Counted from the first letter of the stretch, positions 15,921 to 24,402 are shown. The stretch: DNA of 64,000 nt from Amycolatopsis rubida (GCF_900115345.1 NZ_FOWC01000003.1:496001-560000), one strand, 5' to 3'. The notes: a model not told the origin generated them from the letters alone. Made by a program: numbers and translations.

Positions 15921-16979
15921 CTAGCCGCCCCGGCGCGCTCGATCGGCGAAATTGTCCCAAGCCTGCCGGACCAGTGCGGGATGCGCGAGGAGGTCCGACG
16001 CGGTGCGCGCCAGCGCCGACGCCGTCGCGAGCAGCACCGTCCTGGCCCGCGGCGACCCGGTCGCCTCGGCGAACGCCCGGCTGCCGACCGCGCGCACCGG
16101 ATCGTGCAGCGCGACGGACGGATGGATCGCCGGCATCCGCACGCTCAAGTCGCCCACCTCGGGCCTGCCGGGAATCGCCGCGGCTCCGGACGGGGACGCG
16201 TGGATCCCGCACGCCGCGAGATGCCGGGCGAAATGCCCGGACAGCACCGGATTGTCCTGGAACCGCGCGTGAATCGGGCCGAACCGTTCGACGTTCGCCT
16301 TGGTTCCGGTCGCCATCGCGGCGCCTTCGGCGGCGGTGGTCACTTCGGTGACGACGTGCCCGAGCGTTTCGGAGTCCGGCGCGCGCAACCCGAAGCGGGC
16401 TTCGGCGAAATCGGGCACCACCTCGGTGGATTCCCCGCCGTGCGTCACGATTCCCCGCACCGCCGCGCCGGCGGGGAGCCGGGCCCGCAGTGCGGCGATC
16501 GCGGTGAAGACCTGCACCAGCCCGGCGACCGCGTCGGTGCTGTCTTCGGGAGCCGGTCCGGAATTCCCGTGCACGCTCACGCGCAGTTCGGTCCGCGCGG
16601 CGAGCGGCGCGGCGGCCCAGGTGTGCACGCCGGGCTGGAAGGTGAGCACCGCGTCGATCTCGTCGCCCGCGCGGTCGGTGACGACGACGGAACCGGATTC
16701 CCGCGTCCGGACCGTGGCGAGCGCGGCTCCGAGCACCGCCGCGGCGACGAGGTTGTGCCCGAATTCCCGGAGCCGGTCGGACGGGAGCAGCAGGGCGACG
16801 CACGGACGGCCGGAGCCGTACCGCGCGGTGCGGCCGTCGATTTCGAACCCGGCTTCGGCGAGCGGGCCGAGATCCGGCTCCTGCTCGCCGGCCGGTTCGC
16901 GAGACCAGGCCCAGAGCCGCTCGGCGAGCAGCTCGATCTCGTGGTCGGTCCGGTCGTGCCGGTCCTCGTCGGACTCCAT
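15921..16979 (-). CDS. M20-family amidohydrolase-like protein with reduced metal site
   Basis: A 352-residue protein with the layout of M20 peptidase/amidohydrolases such as AbgA/AbgB: an N-terminal segment FEIDGRTARYGSGRPCVALLLPSD, a FGHNLVAAAVLGAALA helix matching the GHN of AbgB-type enzymes, a dimerisation domain in the middle and a C-terminal IHPSVALHDP similar to the metal-binding His near the end. The usual upstream R-A-D-x-D-A-L-P and ACGH motifs are replaced (LLPSD, EFGHN), so metal binding and activity are uncertain. Frame and codon use look normal, so it is not evidently a pseudogene. Start at 16979 chosen because the longer open frame runs into the divergent ESX-type gene. Confidence 0.7.
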   Translation of the reverse strand: MESDEDRHDRTDHEIELLAERLWAWSREPAGEQEPDLGPLAEAGFEIDGRTARYGSGRPCVALLLPSDRLREFGHNLVAAAVLGAALATVRTRESGSVVVTDRAGDEIDAVLTFQPGVHTWAAAPLAARTELRVSVHGNSGPAPEDSTDAVAGLVQVFTAIAALRARLPAGAAVRGIVTHGGESTEVVPDFAEARFGLRAPDSETLGHVVTEVTTAAEGAAMATGTKANVERFGPIHARFQDNPVLSGHFARHLAACGIHASPSGAAAIPGRPEVGDLSVRMPAIHPSVALHDPVRAVGSRAFAEATGSPRARTVLLATASALARTASDLLAHPALVRQAWDNFADRARRGG

Positions 16980-17075
16980 GCCGCCCAGGTACCCAGCGGG
17001 CAGCGATTCGATCCCCTTCGAAAGTGGGTAATTCGGCCGTTGGCGCGCCCGCGGCGGTGCGCGAGGGTCACTGGC

Positions 17076-17996
17076 ATGACAGCGGGAAGCTACCGGGTGC
17101 TGCCGGCCGAGGTGTCGGCGATCGTGAAGAACGTGGAGGGCCTCGGCGCCACGGCGTTCTCGGCCGTCCGCGACCTGGAGACGCTCGTGATCGACGCCTT
17201 GTCGTTCGCGGGCATCGGCAGCGGGGTCGCCGCGGCGAACACCTTGCTGCAGTCGAAACTCGTGTCGTCGCTCGGCGATTTCGTGAAGCTGATCGAACAG
17301 GTCAACGGCAAGGTGCAGCACGCGGCGCGGAACTACGCCGACGCCGACACCGCGGTGGCCCGGGGCTACGGCGGCGGCACGGGCGGCGGCGGAGCCGGGG
17401 CGGGCGGCGGCGGTGCGGCTGCTGGGGGTGCCGCACCGCAGCAGCTGGACGACCGGGTCGTCGATTCGATCATGCGGTCCGAGGGCGCGACCGGCGAACA
17501 GGGCGGCGTGCGCGAGGCGTACGGCTTCCGGGAGAGCATGCACAACGGCTACGACCAGATCATGGCCGCCCGCCGGCAGTACGGCCTCGGCAGCGCCGAA
17601 GAACGCGCGGTGGTGGCGCAGCTGATGACCGCGAACGCGCGCCGCGCCGGGGCGATGGAATTCACCGACGCGGGCGCCCAGGCCGCGATCATGTCCGGCG
17701 CGCACATGCGCGGCGCGGGCGGCGTCCGGGCGATCCTGAACCACATGGGCGGCGCGGACATCGTGCAGAGCGCGCGCACCCTCGACTCGGCCGCCGTGCA
17801 GCAGCTGCAGGGGCTGTCGCCGCAGGAATTCCAGCAGCAGTTCCACGACGCCCGGATCGAATACGACCGCGAGGTCTACGGCGACACGACCACCCGGCAG
17901 AACGGGCACACGCAGAACTGGTGGGACCGCTACGGAAACGGCCTGACCCAGCGCTACGACCGCGAGCAGCAGGAGTTCCTGCGGATGTCGCGCTAA
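17076..17996 (+). CDS. EspC-like type VII secretion substrate with candidate cell-wall-hydrolase C-terminus
   Basis: The 306-residue protein has three parts. Residues 1-95 form a helical domain (YRVLPAEVSAIVKNVEGLG ... FVKLIEQVNGKVQHAARNYADAD) like EspC/ESX substrates, ending with Y87-ADA-D91, which fits the YxxxD/E secretion signal. Residues 97-120 are a Gly/Ala linker. Residues 124-306 form a separate domain beginning VVDSIMRSEGATGEQGGV, continuing AYGFRESMHNGYDQIMAARRQYG, and ending in a Trp/Tyr/Arg-rich tail (NWWDRYGNGLTQRYDREQ). The EG-near-N-terminus and W-x-x-R-Y pattern recall lysozyme-like muramidases, but I do not recognise the family. I infer an orphan T7SS-exported effector. No ESX core gene or immunity partner is adjacent. 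Start ATG 17076. Confidence 0.65.
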   Translation: MTAGSYRVLPAEVSAIVKNVEGLGATAFSAVRDLETLVIDALSFAGIGSGVAAANTLLQSKLVSSLGDFVKLIEQVNGKVQHAARNYADADTAVARGYGGGTGGGGAGAGGGGAAAGGAAPQQLDDRVVDSIMRSEGATGEQGGVREAYGFRESMHNGYDQIMAARRQYGLGSAEERAVVAQLMTANARRAGAMEFTDAGAQAAIMSGAHMRGAGGVRAILNHMGGADIVQSARTLDSAAVQQLQGLSPQEFQQQFHDARIEYDREVYGDTTTRQNGHTQNWWDRYGNGLTQRYDREQQEFLRMSR

Positions 17997-18002
17997 CCCC
18001 GC

Positions 18003-18470
18003 TCAGTCCAGTTCGGACAACCGGGCCGTCAGGTCCTCGACCAGCCGGGTCAGCAGCCGGTCGAGGACCTGGCGGTCTTCCGCGCTCCAGCCGCTCATCG
18101 CTTCGGCGAACCAGCCCTCGATCACCGCGACGTAGCGTTCGGTCGCGGCCGTTCCCCTCGGGGTCAGCTCGATCAGCCGGGCCCGCTGGTCGTCCGGGTC
18201 GGCCACGCGCCGGACCAGCCCGCGGCTCTCCAGCCCCTGCACCTGCCGCGTCACGTGCGGGCCGACGACGTTCATCCGGGTCGCGATCTCGCCGATCCGC
18301 AGCGGTTCGTCCTCGAGGTGCAGGATGCCGAGCACGCTCATCGCCGGCCGCTCCAGCGGCAGCCCGGTGGCCGCGATCGCGCGCTCGAACAGCTTGCCCC
18401 GGCGCAGCGACCCGCTCAGCTCGTTCAGCCGGGGCAGCAGGTCCCGGAACAGGGAAGGGACGGCGGACAT
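18003..18470 (-). CDS. MarR-family regulator
   Basis: A 155-residue MarR protein: the winged helix is visible from LERPAMSVLGILHLEDEPLRIGEIATRMNVVGPHVTRQVQGLESRGLVRRVADPDDQRARLIELTPRG, including the wing D-x-R-A motif. It is divergent from an FAD monooxygenase, with a perfect palindrome just upstream of its start codon and a near copy close to the monooxygenase start, so it most likely represses both. The inducing ligand is probably an aromatic or lipophilic substrate of that enzyme. Confidence 0.9.
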   Translation of the reverse strand: MSAVPSLFRDLLPRLNELSGSLRRGKLFERAIAATGLPLERPAMSVLGILHLEDEPLRIGEIATRMNVVGPHVTRQVQGLESRGLVRRVADPDDQRARLIELTPRGTAATERYVAVIEGWFAEAMSGWSAEDRQVLDRLLTRLVEDLTARLSELD

Positions 18471-18488
18471 CGCGGGCTCCTTGATTAG

Positions 18489-18505
18489 ATACCTAAGTTA
18501 GGTAT
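18489..18505. promoter_or_regulatory. MarR operator O1
   Basis: A perfect 17-bp palindrome ATACCTAA-G-TTAGGTAT, 19 bases upstream of the MarR start codon. The A+T content is unlike the surroundings. Its half-site ATACCTAA recurs in the second site at 18558, which supports both as binding sites of the MarR protein. Confidence 0.85.
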
Positions 18506-18557
18506 ACGGTTGGGTCACCGGGATCGCGCGAGGCGGTTCCGGCCGGTCTCAAAAATG

Positions 18558-18574
18558 ATACCTAAGGTAGGCAT
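18558..18574. promoter_or_regulatory. MarR operator O2
   Basis: ATACCTAA-G-GTAGGCAT, matching the left half-site of O1 exactly and the right half at six of eight positions. It lies 31 bases before the FAD monooxygenase start codon. The two sites are 69 bases apart centre to centre, about 6.6 helical turns. Confidence 0.75.
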
Positions 18575-18604
18575 CTATCGCCTGCCGGCGGAAAGGGGAG
18601 AACC

Positions 18605-19792
18605 ATGAGCAGGAGCGTGCTGATCTCGGGGGCGAGCATCGCGGGCCCGGCGCTGGCGTACTGGCTGAACCGGTACGGCTTCTCGGTCACCGTGGTGGAG
18701 AAGGCGGCCGCGGTGCGCGGCGGCGGATACCCGATCGACATGCGCGGCCCGGCCGTCGAGGTGCTGCGGCGGATGGGGCTGGAGGAGACGGCGAGGGAAC
18801 GGCACGTCGCCACCCGGCGGCTTTCGTTCCTCGACGCGGACGGCGGCGTCCTGAACAGCGTCGCGCCGACCGTGATCACCGGGGACGAGGCCGGCTACGA
18901 CATCGAACTGGCCCGCGGCGACCTCACCAGCCTGTTGTACGACGCGGTCCGCGACGACGCCGAGTTCCGCTTCTCGGAGTCGATCGCCACGCTGGACGAC
19001 CGCGGCACCGGGGTCGAGGTGACCTTCGCCAGCGGCCGGAGCCAGACGTTCGACCTGGTCATCGGCGCGGACGGACTGCACTCGAAGACCCGTTCGCTGG
19101 CCTTCGGGCCGGAGGAGCAGTTCCACCGCTACCTCGGCTACTGCTTCGCCGGATTCACCATGCCGAACTATCTCGGCCTCTCGCACGAGGGCATGTCCTG
19201 GGCGGTGGCGGGCCGGTCGGCCTCGCTCTACGCCGCGGGCGACCGCGACCGCGGCCAGGTGCACGGGTTCCTGGTGTTCACCCGCGCCGACGCGCCCTTC
19301 GAAGCGTTCGCTGACCCGGCCGCGCAGCGTGACCTGGTCGCCAGCCGCTTCGAGGGCTGCGGCTGGGAGGTGCCGCGGATGGTCGAGGCGATGCGCTCGG
19401 CGGACGATCTGTTCTTCGACGTGGTCAGCCAGATCCACCTGCCGGTGTGGTCGAAAGGCCGCGTCGCGCTGGCCGGGGACGCCGCGCACGCGACGTCGTT
19501 CCTGTCCGGGCAGGGGTCGAGCCTCGCGATGATCGGCGCGTACCTGCTGGCCTACGAGCTGGCCGACGCTCCGCACGACGTCGCCTTCGCGGCGTACGAG
19601 AAGCGGTCGCGGGAGTTCGTGGAGGCTAACCAGGCGTTGGCTACGGGCGGGTCGGCGCTGATGTCGCCGCGGACCGAGGCCGAGGTGGCGGCGCGGGCCT
19701 CGGCGTTGCGGGCGTTGGACGGGCTGCCGGGGTCGGAGCACAGCGAGGTGCACAACTTGCTGACGCTGCCGCCGGAGCGCGCGACCGTCTGA
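18605..19792 (+). CDS. FAD-dependent monooxygenase (TetX/PHBH-like)
   Basis: A 395-residue class A flavoprotein monooxygenase. It has GASIAGPALAYWLNRYG as the FAD-binding Rossmann loop, VVEKAAAVRGGGYPIDMRG, the DG motif VIGADGLHSKTRS, and the C-terminal GDAAHATSFLSGQGSSLAMIGAYLLAYEL, where S-G-Q-G-S-S-L-A is typical of the TetX/tetracycline-oxygenase-like group. It hydroxylates an aromatic or polyketide-like substrate using NAD(P)H and oxygen. AAAGGGGAGAACC precedes the ATG. Divergent MarR and twin operators indicate substrate induction, possibly for detoxification of an antibiotic or plant phenolic. Confidence 0.88.
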   Translation: MSRSVLISGASIAGPALAYWLNRYGFSVTVVEKAAAVRGGGYPIDMRGPAVEVLRRMGLEETARERHVATRRLSFLDADGGVLNSVAPTVITGDEAGYDIELARGDLTSLLYDAVRDDAEFRFSESIATLDDRGTGVEVTFASGRSQTFDLVIGADGLHSKTRSLAFGPEEQFHRYLGYCFAGFTMPNYLGLSHEGMSWAVAGRSASLYAAGDRDRGQVHGFLVFTRADAPFEAFADPAAQRDLVASRFEGCGWEVPRMVEAMRSADDLFFDVVSQIHLPVWSKGRVALAGDAAHATSFLSGQGSSLAMIGAYLLAYELADAPHDVAFAAYEKRSREFVEANQALATGGSALMSPRTEAEVAARASALRALDGLPGSEHSEVHNLLTLPPERATV

Positions 19793-19904
19793 GGCGTCGT
19801 GAGTGGCATGAACACTCGTGCTGCACCGCGCTCCGCAGCTGCCTGAGCTGGTGCGGGCTGCGGTGGCGTAAGCGCAACGTGCGAGGCTTCTGCGGGATTG
19901 CGCG

Positions 19905-21755
19905 GTGACGGAACGGGGCGGGATGAACGCGATTGCGCGCGGCGGCGGGATGCTCGCGGCGATTCTGGTGGTCGTCGGCGGCACGGCCGGGCTCGGGGTG
20001 GCGCTCGGGCTCGGCGCGACCGCGATGCTGGCCGGGCTGACCGCGTTGTTCTGTTTCATCGCCGCCACCGGCGGGCCGCTGCGGCCGGACCTGTGGCTGC
20101 TCGCGGCGTTCGCTCCGGCGGTGGTGATCGGCGGGGCCGGGCCGCGGTTGCTGGGCGAGGTGTCGCCGGTCGCGTCGATCGCGCTGCTGGTGCTGGTGGT
20201 CTTCGCGGCGGCGGTGGTGCCCGCGCTCGGGCCGCGGTACGTGACGGTCGGGCTCGGGCTCGGCATGGCTTCGGTGTTCGGCTACGGCTTCCAGCTGAGC
20301 GGTGCGGCCAGCCCGGTGCAGATCATCTGCGCGCCGGCGCTGGCCGTCGCGGTCGTGTTCGTGCTGCGGCTGCTGATGGGCCTGGGCGATCCGGGCAAGC
20401 CGACCCGCACCGCACTGGCCGACGCGCTCGCCGGACCGGATCGGGCGAGCGCGGAGCGGGCGGTGCGGTTGTGGGTGACCGACCGGCCGCGAGCGTGGCA
20501 GGCGCGGGTTCTGGCCGGTGGCGCGCGGTATCACGGCACCGCCGCGCTGCTGCGGGATCGGCTGCGCGCGTTCGACGAAGAGCAAGCGGCGGTGGTTTCC
20601 CGAGTGCTCGACGCCGCGGACGAACAGGTTGCGGCGCTGGCGGAAGCCGTGCGGGCGAAGACTGTTTCTGATCCGCCGGAGATCGAGCGGGCCGACCCGG
20701 ACGTCGCGTTGCCCGGCGACACCGCCGCGCTGCTCGACGAAGCCTGGGCCGGGTTGCTCGCGATCCGGGAAGCCGTGCTGAACCGCGACGAGTCCATTGT
20801 GGACTTCCCGCGGCACCTTGTCCGCGAGGCCTTGCGACGCGAGGCGACCGGGGTGTTCTCGTGGCGGTCCGCGCAATTGCGGCACGCGGTGCGGTGCGCG
20901 CTGGGGATGCTGGCCGCCGCGGTGATCGCGGCGTTCCGCCCGGGCGACCCGCTCAGGGTGTCGTTCCTCATGACGACGTTCGCGCTCATGCAGCCGGAAT
21001 GGCGGGACACGCTGGCGAAGGCGTGGCAGCGCGCCGCCGGCGCGGTGGCCGGGGCGGTGGTGCTGGCGATCGCGTTGTGGTTGTTGCCGCCGGGCGCGTT
21101 GCTGCCGCTGGGGATTGCCGCGTTGCTCGTCGGGTTCCCGTTCATGCAGGTGCAGCCCATGGTGTTCAACGGCTGCATGGTGCTGATGAGCGTCGGGATG
21201 AACGCGGCGACGCGGCATCTGGACGCCGCTTCGGTGCTCGTGGAGTACCTCCTGCTGGTGGCGCTGGCGGTGGTGATCGGTCTGGTGTTCGGCTTCGCCG
21301 CGGTGCCCGGGGTGCCGAAACCTTCAGTGGCGCAACGGTTTTCCGACGCCGTCTCCGAGACTGGCGAGCTGCTGGCGTCGGTGGCCGAGCGGTTGCGCGG
21401 TGGAGGTGGCCGGCGCGAGGTCGGGCTGCGGTTCCGCGCTGCGGCCCGGACGCATCAGGACCTGCTGAGCCCCGAACCCGGCAGTCGGGAACCTTCCGCG
21501 GAGCAGCGAGAAGCCTTGGAAGAGGCCGGACAGGGGTTGCGCGGTCTCACGGCTTCGGCGGGCGCGCTGCTGCAGCGGGACGGTCAGTCGCCGACGATGG
21601 CGTCCTTCGCGGAGGCTGCGGCAGGTGCGCTGGCCGGAAGCGGGGAACTGCCGCCGCGACCGTCGGAAGCGGACGAGGAGGAACGGCTGCTGGCCGACCT
21701 CGTACGGGCTGACCTGCTGCGCGTGCACCGCGGCGCGGAGGTCCTCGCGAGCTGA
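19905..21755 (+). CDS. FUSC-family integral membrane protein
   Basis: A 616-residue protein with two blocks of transmembrane helices (about residues 15-165 and 350-470), each about five or six helices, separated by a 180-residue soluble alpha-helical region, and a soluble C-terminal region. The second block holds the FUSC signature FRPGDPLRVSFLMTTFALMQPEWRDTLAKAWQRAAGAVAGAVV. The family (fusaric acid resistance/aromatic acid exporter-like) exports aromatic acids in Gram-negatives; in actinomycetes its role is uncharacterised. Start is GTG 19905 or ATG 19923, both plausible. It may form a functional neighbour to the FAD monooxygenase upstream, but 112 bases with a short inverted repeat separate them. 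Confidence 0.85.
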   Translation: MTERGGMNAIARGGGMLAAILVVVGGTAGLGVALGLGATAMLAGLTALFCFIAATGGPLRPDLWLLAAFAPAVVIGGAGPRLLGEVSPVASIALLVLVVFAAAVVPALGPRYVTVGLGLGMASVFGYGFQLSGAASPVQIICAPALAVAVVFVLRLLMGLGDPGKPTRTALADALAGPDRASAERAVRLWVTDRPRAWQARVLAGGARYHGTAALLRDRLRAFDEEQAAVVSRVLDAADEQVAALAEAVRAKTVSDPPEIERADPDVALPGDTAALLDEAWAGLLAIREAVLNRDESIVDFPRHLVREALRREATGVFSWRSAQLRHAVRCALGMLAAAVIAAFRPGDPLRVSFLMTTFALMQPEWRDTLAKAWQRAAGAVAGAVVLAIALWLLPPGALLPLGIAALLVGFPFMQVQPMVFNGCMVLMSVGMNAATRHLDAASVLVEYLLLVALAVVIGLVFGFAAVPGVPKPSVAQRFSDAVSETGELLASVAERLRGGGGRREVGLRFRAAARTHQDLLSPEPGSREPSAEQREALEEAGQGLRGLTASAGALLQRDGQSPTMASFAEAAAGALAGSGELPPRPSEADEEERLLADLVRADLLRVHRGAEVLAS

Positions 21756-21827
21756 AGGTCCGTGCGGCCACCGGATGCTTCCCTGGTATCCCTTCACCTT
21801 CCGCGTTCGCGGTGTCACCATCCGGAC

Positions 21828-22595
21828 ATGAGGAAACTTCCGCTCGCCCGCGTCGCGACGGTGGCAGCCTGCGCGGCGTTGCTGTTCCCGGTGTCCGCGG
21901 CGTACGCCGATCCGCCGCACAACCTGCCGCAGAACGCCAACGGATACGAGCAGTCCTTCTCACCCGCCTACGACTACGACGGCGACGGTTGCTACGCCAC
22001 CCCCGCGATCGGCCCGGACGGCACCCTCGCGCCCGGCCTCAAGACCACCGGCGCGGTCAACGGCAACTGTCACGACAAGTCCGACCTGGACAACTCCCAG
22101 ACCTACTCGCGCTCGACCTGCAACCACGGCTGGTGCGCCGTCGTCTACGCGAGCTACTTCGAGAAAGACCAGGCCGTCGACGGCAGCGGCCTCGGCGGGC
22201 ACCGGCACGACTGGGAGCACGTGATCTCGTGGATCGACCAGTCGTCGAACCAGGTCGAGTACGTCACGACCACGCAGCATTCGTCGCAGGTGACGTACCC
22301 GCGGTCGAAGGTGAGCTTCGACGGCGCCCACCCGAAGGCGGTGTACCACAAGGACGGCCCCGGTACGCACTTCTTCCGCCTCGCCGACGCCCACGACGAG
22401 CCGCCGGAGAACCACTACCACGATTGGCGCTATCCGCCCCTGGTCGGCTGGGACGGGTGGCCGTCGACCGCGCTGCGCGACCGCCTCACGGGCGCGGACT
22501 TCGGTGCGGCGACGATCAAGATCAGCGAGGGCAGGTACCAGGACCTGCTGGAGAAGTCGAAACCGTCCGGCATCCCCTTCGACCCGCGCGGCTGA
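21828..22595 (+). CDS. secreted NPP1/Nep1-like necrosis-inducing protein
   Basis: A 255-residue secreted protein with a clear signal peptide (residues 1-27, ending VSAAYA-DP). It carries the hallmark heptapeptide GHRHDWE (residues 124-130) of NPP1/NLP proteins, and cysteines at 55, 81, 98 and 103 that could form two disulfides. In phytopathogens NLPs bind plant sphingolipids (GIPC) via a cation held by the His-Asp-Glu residues and lyse dicot membranes; the segment here is intact. Actinomycete members are poorly studied. The ATG at 21828 directly precedes a canonical signal peptide. The gene is monocistronic, followed by a hairpin. Confidence 0.92.
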   Translation: MRKLPLARVATVAACAALLFPVSAAYADPPHNLPQNANGYEQSFSPAYDYDGDGCYATPAIGPDGTLAPGLKTTGAVNGNCHDKSDLDNSQTYSRSTCNHGWCAVVYASYFEKDQAVDGSGLGGHRHDWEHVISWIDQSSNQVEYVTTTQHSSQVTYPRSKVSFDGAHPKAVYHKDGPGTHFFRLADAHDEPPENHYHDWRYPPLVGWDGWPSTALRDRLTGADFGAATIKISEGRYQDLLEKSKPSGIPFDPRG

Positions 22596-22597
22596 CC

Positions 22598-22652
22598 GGT
22601 CGGGAGGGGAACCCCGCAGGAATCAGATTCCCTCACGGTTCCCCTCACGACC
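22598..22652 (+). terminator. terminator hairpin after NPP1 gene
   Basis: GGTCGGGAGGGGAACC (22598-22613) pairs with GGTTCCCCTCACGACC (22637-22652) at 15 of 16 positions. It lies three bases after the NPP1 stop codon and shares the GTGAGGGGAACC/GGTTCCCCTCAC core with elements at 15040 and 41033. Confidence 0.78.
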
Positions 22653-22743
22653 CTAAAGCCGCCCCGAACCGTCAGGACAATGAAGCTTCGGGGTGCGCCA
22701 CGCAACACAGCATTCCCGCCGAATCCGAGTAATAGTAAGCAGC

Positions 22744-23940
22744 ATGCACCCAGCCCCCGTCGCGCTTCCGCTGGACGGAATCACCGTCGTTTCCATCGAA
22801 CAGGCAGTCGCCGCCCCGCTGGCCACCCGCACCCTGGCCGACCTGGGCGCCCGGGTCATCAAGGTGGAACGCGCGGACGGCGGCGACTTCGCCCGTCAGT
22901 ACGACCACGTCGTGCACGGCACCGGCGCCCACTTCGTCTGGCTCAACCGCGGCAAGGAGTCCCTCGCCCTCGACCTGAAGGCCGGCGAGGGCCGTGACGT
23001 GGTGCGGAACCTGATCGGCCAAGCCGACGTCTTCGTCCAGAACCTGGCCCCTGGCGCGGCCGCGCGGCTCGGGTTCGGCGCGGCCGAACTGCGCGCCGGG
23101 CACCCGGAACTGGTGGCCGTGGACCTCTCCGGCTACGGCGCCGGCGGCCCGAGGGAACAACGCAAGGCCTACGACATGCTGGTCCAGGCCGAAGCGGGCC
23201 TGATCGGCATCACCGGCACCCCGGACACCCCGGTCAAGACCGGCATCCCGACCTCCGACATCGCCTCCGGAATGTACTGCGCGCAAGCAGTGCTGGCCGC
23301 CCTGCTGCGCCGGTGGCGAACCGGCCAGGGCGCGACGGTCGAGGTGTCGATGCTGGAGGCGACGGTCGAGTGGATGGGCTATGCGATCTACAGCCAGATG
23401 TACTCCGGACGCCAGCCCGCGCGCATGGGCTTGAGCCACGCCTCGATCGCCCCCTACGACGCGTATCCGACGAAAGACGGCCAGCTGCTGATCGGGGTCC
23501 AGAACGACAGCGGCTGGCGGACCCTGGTCACCTCGGTCCTCGAAGCCCCGCGGCTGGCCGAGGACTCGCGGTTCACCACGAACGTGCAGCGCGTCGAACA
23601 CCGCGCGGAATGCGACGCCGCGGTCGCCGCCGAGACCGCCCGATGGTCCACAGCGGAATTGGACGAACGGCTCGCGCAAGCCGGAATCCCTGCCGCGCAA
23701 GTGAAACAGGTGGCCGACGTCGTGGCTGACCCGCAGCTTCGTGCCCGTGACCGCTGGCGCGAGATCGGCACCGAACACGCGACCGTCGACGCGCTGCTGC
23801 CGCCGGTGACGTTCGCGGACGTCGAGGCTCGGATGGGCGACGTGCCCGCGCTCGGCGCGCATACCCGCGCACTGCTCGAAGAAGCCGGGGTCGACGCGGA
23901 GGACCTGCTGCGCCGGGGGATCGCCGCCGAGCCGCGTTGA
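22744..23940 (+). CDS. CaiB/BaiF-type CoA-transferase (class III)
   Basis: A 398-residue class III CoA-transferase. The N-terminal Rossmann part shows LDGITVVSIEQAVAAPLATRTLADLGARVIKVER and the catalytic-Asp region KAYDMLVQAEAGLIGITGTPDTPVKTGIPTSDIASGMYCAQAVLAALLRR, with Asp in AYDMLVQ as the likely nucleophile forming the aspartyl-CoA anhydride. Members move CoA between organic acids (formate/oxalate, carnitine, mesaconate, bile acids). It starts at ATG 22744 and is followed at once by a MarR gene whose promoter overlaps its stop codon. The acceptor acid is unknown; catabolic rather than biosynthetic use fits the neighbourhood. Confidence 0.9.
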   Translation: MHPAPVALPLDGITVVSIEQAVAAPLATRTLADLGARVIKVERADGGDFARQYDHVVHGTGAHFVWLNRGKESLALDLKAGEGRDVVRNLIGQADVFVQNLAPGAAARLGFGAAELRAGHPELVAVDLSGYGAGGPREQRKAYDMLVQAEAGLIGITGTPDTPVKTGIPTSDIASGMYCAQAVLAALLRRWRTGQGATVEVSMLEATVEWMGYAIYSQMYSGRQPARMGLSHASIAPYDAYPTKDGQLLIGVQNDSGWRTLVTSVLEAPRLAEDSRFTTNVQRVEHRAECDAAVAAETARWSTAELDERLAQAGIPAAQVKQVADVVADPQLRARDRWREIGTEHATVDALLPPVTFADVEARMGDVPALGAHTRALLEEAGVDAEDLLRRGIAAEPR

Positions 23941-23965
23941 CAGTTGTATGGTGCATCTCTAGCAT
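23937..23965 (+). promoter_or_regulatory. consensus promoter for a leaderless marR transcript
   Basis: TTGACA at 23937-23942 and TAGCAT at 23960-23965 with a 17-base spacer, an almost perfect vegetative-sigma promoter. The -35 includes the TGA stop of the CoA-transferase. The MarR ATG starts at 23974, nine bases after the -10, so the transcript probably begins at or next to the start codon with no leader; no ribosome site is present. Confidence 0.75.
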
Positions 23966-23973
23966 GCCGGGAC

Positions 23974-24402
23974 ATGCCGGGAGAAGACCGCGACGGCGAT
24001 GCCCTGGACGCTATCCACCGCGCGATGATCCTGTTTTCCCGCGGGTCCCGGGTGCGCTCGAACGAACTGTACGAGGGCCTCGGGTTCGTGCAGTACACGA
24101 TGCTGTCCTCGATCGACCTCGCGGACTGCGCGCACGCGGCGGATCTCGCCCAGGAGTACGGGCTCGACCCCTCGACGGTGAGCAGGCAGCTGGCGGAACT
24201 GGAGAACGCCGGGCTGCTGGTGCGCGGCCCGGACCCGCGGCATTCGCGCAGGCAGCGGCTGGAGCTGACCGAAGCCGGGCATCGCGCGCTGGCGATTACC
24301 CGTGCGGCGCAACGGGACCGGCTCGAAGAGCGGCTGCGGGACTGGCCGCGCCGCGACGTGGCCGAGTTCGGGCGGTTGCTGAGCAGGTTCGTCGGATCCT
24401 AG
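23974..24402 (+). CDS. MarR-family regulator
   Basis: A 142-residue MarR/SlyA-type regulator (RSNELYEGLGFVQYTMLSSIDLADCAHAADLAQEYGLDPSTVSRQLAELENAGLLVRGPDPRHSRRQRLELTEAG), containing the recognition helix and the wing with the D-x-R-H-S-R-R-Q motif. The ATG at 23974 was selected over a TTG at 23944 because the latter lies within the promoter. It sits just downstream of the CoA-transferase and is convergent with a LysR gene. Its likely target is unclear; autoregulation is plausible. Confidence 0.85.
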   Translation: MPGEDRDGDALDAIHRAMILFSRGSRVRSNELYEGLGFVQYTMLSSIDLADCAHAADLAQEYGLDPSTVSRQLAELENAGLLVRGPDPRHSRRQRLELTEAGHRALAITRAAQRDRLEERLRDWPRRDVAEFGRLLSRFVGS

